Shown here: one piece after another, positions 62,326 to 64,000 of the stretch
How positions within the stretch are numbered: position 1 is the stretch's first letter
Layout of the letters: every line of letters starts with the position of its first letter
Source of the DNA: Haematococcus lacustris
Taxonomy: Eukaryota > Chlorophyta > Chlorophyceae > Chlamydomonadales > Haematococcaceae
DNA length: 64,000 nt
Reading direction: 5' to 3'
Assembly (NCBI GenBank): GCA_030144725.1
Contig: JASKMD010000028.1
Coordinates: 6,101,911-6,165,910 of the forward strand
The notes under the pieces: model-generated
Databases searched by the model: none
What the model was told of the DNA's origin: nothing
What the model saw: only the letters and a program-made list of their open reading frames with translations
Translations under genes and position numbers: made by a program

Positions 62326-63724
62326 AGGCAGGCAGGCAGAGGCAGGCAGGCAGAGGCAGGCAGTGATGGTAGACGCAAGTGAAGGGTCTACCTGCTTCAC
62401 TCAAGTCTTTACTGCGCCTGCTCATCACTGCACACTAGGTCGCTCACCTGCTTGCTGCAGCTATCAAGGGGAGGAGGCCATGGCAGTTGAGGCTACTGTT
62501 AGGATTAGGGCTAGGGTTACGGCTAGGTAGGGTTAGGGTCAGGGCTGGGTCTGCTGGCAGCCTGGTATCACCTGCTCAGGGTAGAAGTGGAAGGTGTGCA
62601 GGGCCTGCAGCGCAGTGGCTACCGCCTCGCCCCGTGCCGCCTGACTGAGCTTTGAGAGCCCCAACTCGCTGATGCCGCTGTGGTCAGCAAAGCGAGCATG
62701 GGCAGCACACCAACGTCAGAGGCGTGGGGCAGCCTGGCGTGAAGTGCACGAGAAGGTCAGGAAGCCCACATCCACATCCACAGAGCATGGCTACTGCTTC
62801 CACAAACTGCAATTTCCAGTGCAATGGGCATGAGGAGGAGGATGTTGAGGATAGCCAGCACAGAAGGAGCGATGACCAGGACGTGAAGGATGAGCATCAG
62901 CACATGCGCAGACCATTGTCTGGTGGCGACGCGCTGACAGGGGTCAACCTGGACTCTGCTGCCCAGCGCCGCATCCAGTGTGCTTGCTCAGCAGCTGCCA
63001 CCAGGGTTCAAACCCTTACCGGGCCAAAGTGACCATCACATCTGCGCGCTCATGCCCAAACTTGGCGTAGGTGGCCAGCGCCTTAGCCACCTGGGAGATG
63101 CATCACCACAGCAGGGCCACAGCAGCCATACCAGGCTCACCACTACAACGTCGTGAACCCACCATCATCATCATATTGAGAGGGAAGCCTTTCCTGATCA
63201 ATGACTGCCGTTCCTCGATGAGCTTGCCCAGAACTGCTGCCTGGCCAAAGCTTGCAAAGAAGAACAAGGGCAAGGCAGCTGATGTGTCTCAAGCGCCTGC
63301 TGGCATGTGCCCCAGCCCCAGGGCCTGGCTCACCTGGTCAGTGGGGGCCTTCAGGGGTGCCAGGTAGTGGTTGGCATAGGCGATGCTGTCGCCAATGTCG
63401 TCATACAGGTCGCGGGAGTAGTAGCCAAAGTCATGCAGGGCGGAAAGAATCTGCAGCAGGCAGCAGCAGACCAAAGGCATATGGGCAGCAGCAGCAGCAG
63501 GCAGGGGGCAGCAGCAGGTAGTGGGCAGCATCAGGCAGTGTGCAGTAGCAGGTGGTGGGCAGCAGCAGTGATGTTGGACCTGATTTGCCTGGGTTAGGGT
63601 ACTTGGCCCTGCAAGGGACAGGGGTGGGTGTACCTTGAGGAGGTCCTCTGTCTCATACTTGGTGAAGTTGGCGCTGATGTGGCGGGCCACCTCGTCCAGC
63701 AATGCCTTGTCAGAGTACTTGGCC
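61853..63724 (-). CDS. Alpha-helical repeat protein (FASTK/OPR-like), 3' part
   Basis: Six exons with fully compatible phases: 63634-63724, 63334-63450, 63163-63240, 63020-63090, 62572-62677 and 61853-62023 (TGA 61853-61855), about 211 residues. The peptide reads AKYSDKALLDEVARHISANF, YETEDLLKILSALHDFGYYS, LYDDIGDSIAYANHYLAPLK, AAVLGKLIEERQSLIRKGF, VAKALATYAKFGHERADVMV, LSQAARGEAVATALQALHTF and VDALLYFTSEESELFSGEQL. Each block of roughly 37 residues looks like a pair of helices with a conserved LL..L..FG/ALATYAKFGH pattern, as in FAST-kinase-like and OPR proteins that act in organellar RNA metabolism. No RAP domain is seen after the last exon; the C-terminus is DEDAAHWCVWG. The 5' part lies beyond 63724 and probably outside the window. 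The family assignment is tentative. Confidence 0.55.
62205..62365 (+). repeat. GGCAGA/GGCA microsatellite in an intron
   Basis: (GGCAGAGGCA)n followed by (GGCA)n, about 160 bp, between the last two exons of the helical-repeat gene. Confidence 0.95.
62495..62545 (+). repeat. Degenerate telomere-like TTAGGG tract in an intron
   Basis: Variants TTAGGA, TTAGGG, CTAGGG, TTACGG and TAGGGTTAGGGTCAGGG lie between the last two exons of the helical-repeat gene. It resembles the CCCTAA tract at 15729-15813. Confidence 0.75.
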
Positions 63725-64000
63725 CTGCACCAACACAGCAGCCCAGGCATCCAGGCTCACTGTCCCAGGAACCACAGCAGGGCGCTGCAGGGACCAGGGT
63801 TGGTGGTCAGGGTGGGTGGGAGGGAGGGCAGGGGCCACTCAGGAAAGCCACTCCTTTCCTTAGAGTACCCTTGGGAGTTGTAAGTGGGTGAGGCACGCAG
63901 CTGTCACATGACCCACCCAGACAGTTGCCGGCTGTGTCATGTGCACATGAGCGTGCTGCTGACCTGCTCCCCTGCCCTGCCCCCCACCCTCAGCAAGAAT

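Noticed and set aside
63000..63020. tRNA T-arm-like GGTTCAAACCC
   Set aside because: It abuts the splice donor of a supported exon, and no D-arm or anticodon arm can be drawn around it.

Overview
The window looks like nuclear DNA of a green alga, most likely a chlamydomonadalean such as Haematococcus (inference). It is GC-rich, with many short exons bounded by GT/AG introns, long CTG/CAG and proline/glutamine-coding tracts inside genes, heavy micro- and minisatellites, and degraded eukaryotic transposons. There is no bacterial operon organisation. Intact contiguous ORFs are rare, so the genes below were assembled from exons by checking splice sites and reading phase by eye.

Layout: (1) 1-8964 (+) and 20998 to at least 30748 (-) are two arms of a large inverted duplication. 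Each carries a plant-type ionotropic glutamate receptor-like (GLR) channel gene. Copy B (minus, 21603-31275) gives a phase-consistent 22-exon, 678-residue model with a signal peptide, S1, M1, pore, M3, S2, M4 and a long cytosolic tail, but no amino-terminal LIVBP domain. Copy A is cut by the window start and has a 2-nt frameshifting deletion in its pore exon. (2) The 12-kb spacer holds three fragments of Fanzor (eukaryotic TnpB relative, RuvC nuclease) genes in tandem (10608-13224) with a shared 3' noncoding segment. It also holds a gene (13837-18755) that appears to encode two SpoVS/Alba-fold domains, each split by a very long low-complexity insertion. (3) 31.3-37.4 kb is mostly gene-poor, apart from an IQ-motif (calmodulin-binding) gene on the minus strand. 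(4) 37433-40633 is a hAT-type transposon that has itself been invaded by a second hAT-like element in opposite orientation. (5) 40859-45051 (-) is a nearly full-length Fanzor gene. All three RuvC acidic motifs are readable, but it carries frameshifts and an amber codon, and its last intron holds a 1.28-kb TIR element with a perfect 5-bp target duplication. (6) 45.09-48.76 kb is a composite satellite block: palindromic 18-bp repeats, a (CCCCCG)n array of about 535 bp, and a 1.8-kb CTG/CCCCCTA minisatellite. (7) 49142-54558 is a foldback structure with two nearly identical 1-kb inverted arms. It is followed by a third palindromic satellite and a 5'-truncated LINE. (8) 57212-57392 is a long near-perfect hairpin. 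(9) The right end carries a coiled-coil gene (59547-60557, -) and a helical-repeat gene (61853-63724, -) that runs towards the window edge.

The host genes (GLR, SpoVS/Alba-like, IQ, coiled-coil, helical-repeat) do not form an obvious pathway. The dominant theme is genome remodelling: Fanzor-bearing DNA, two hAT elements, a LINE, foldback elements and expanding satellites around a duplicated ion-channel gene. The most interesting system is the Fanzor set: one almost complete RNA-guided-nuclease-type gene, a tandem graveyard of relatives, and a candidate structured guide-RNA region conserved between two of them. Frameshifts here could be real decay or long-read indel errors, and sequence alone cannot decide that.
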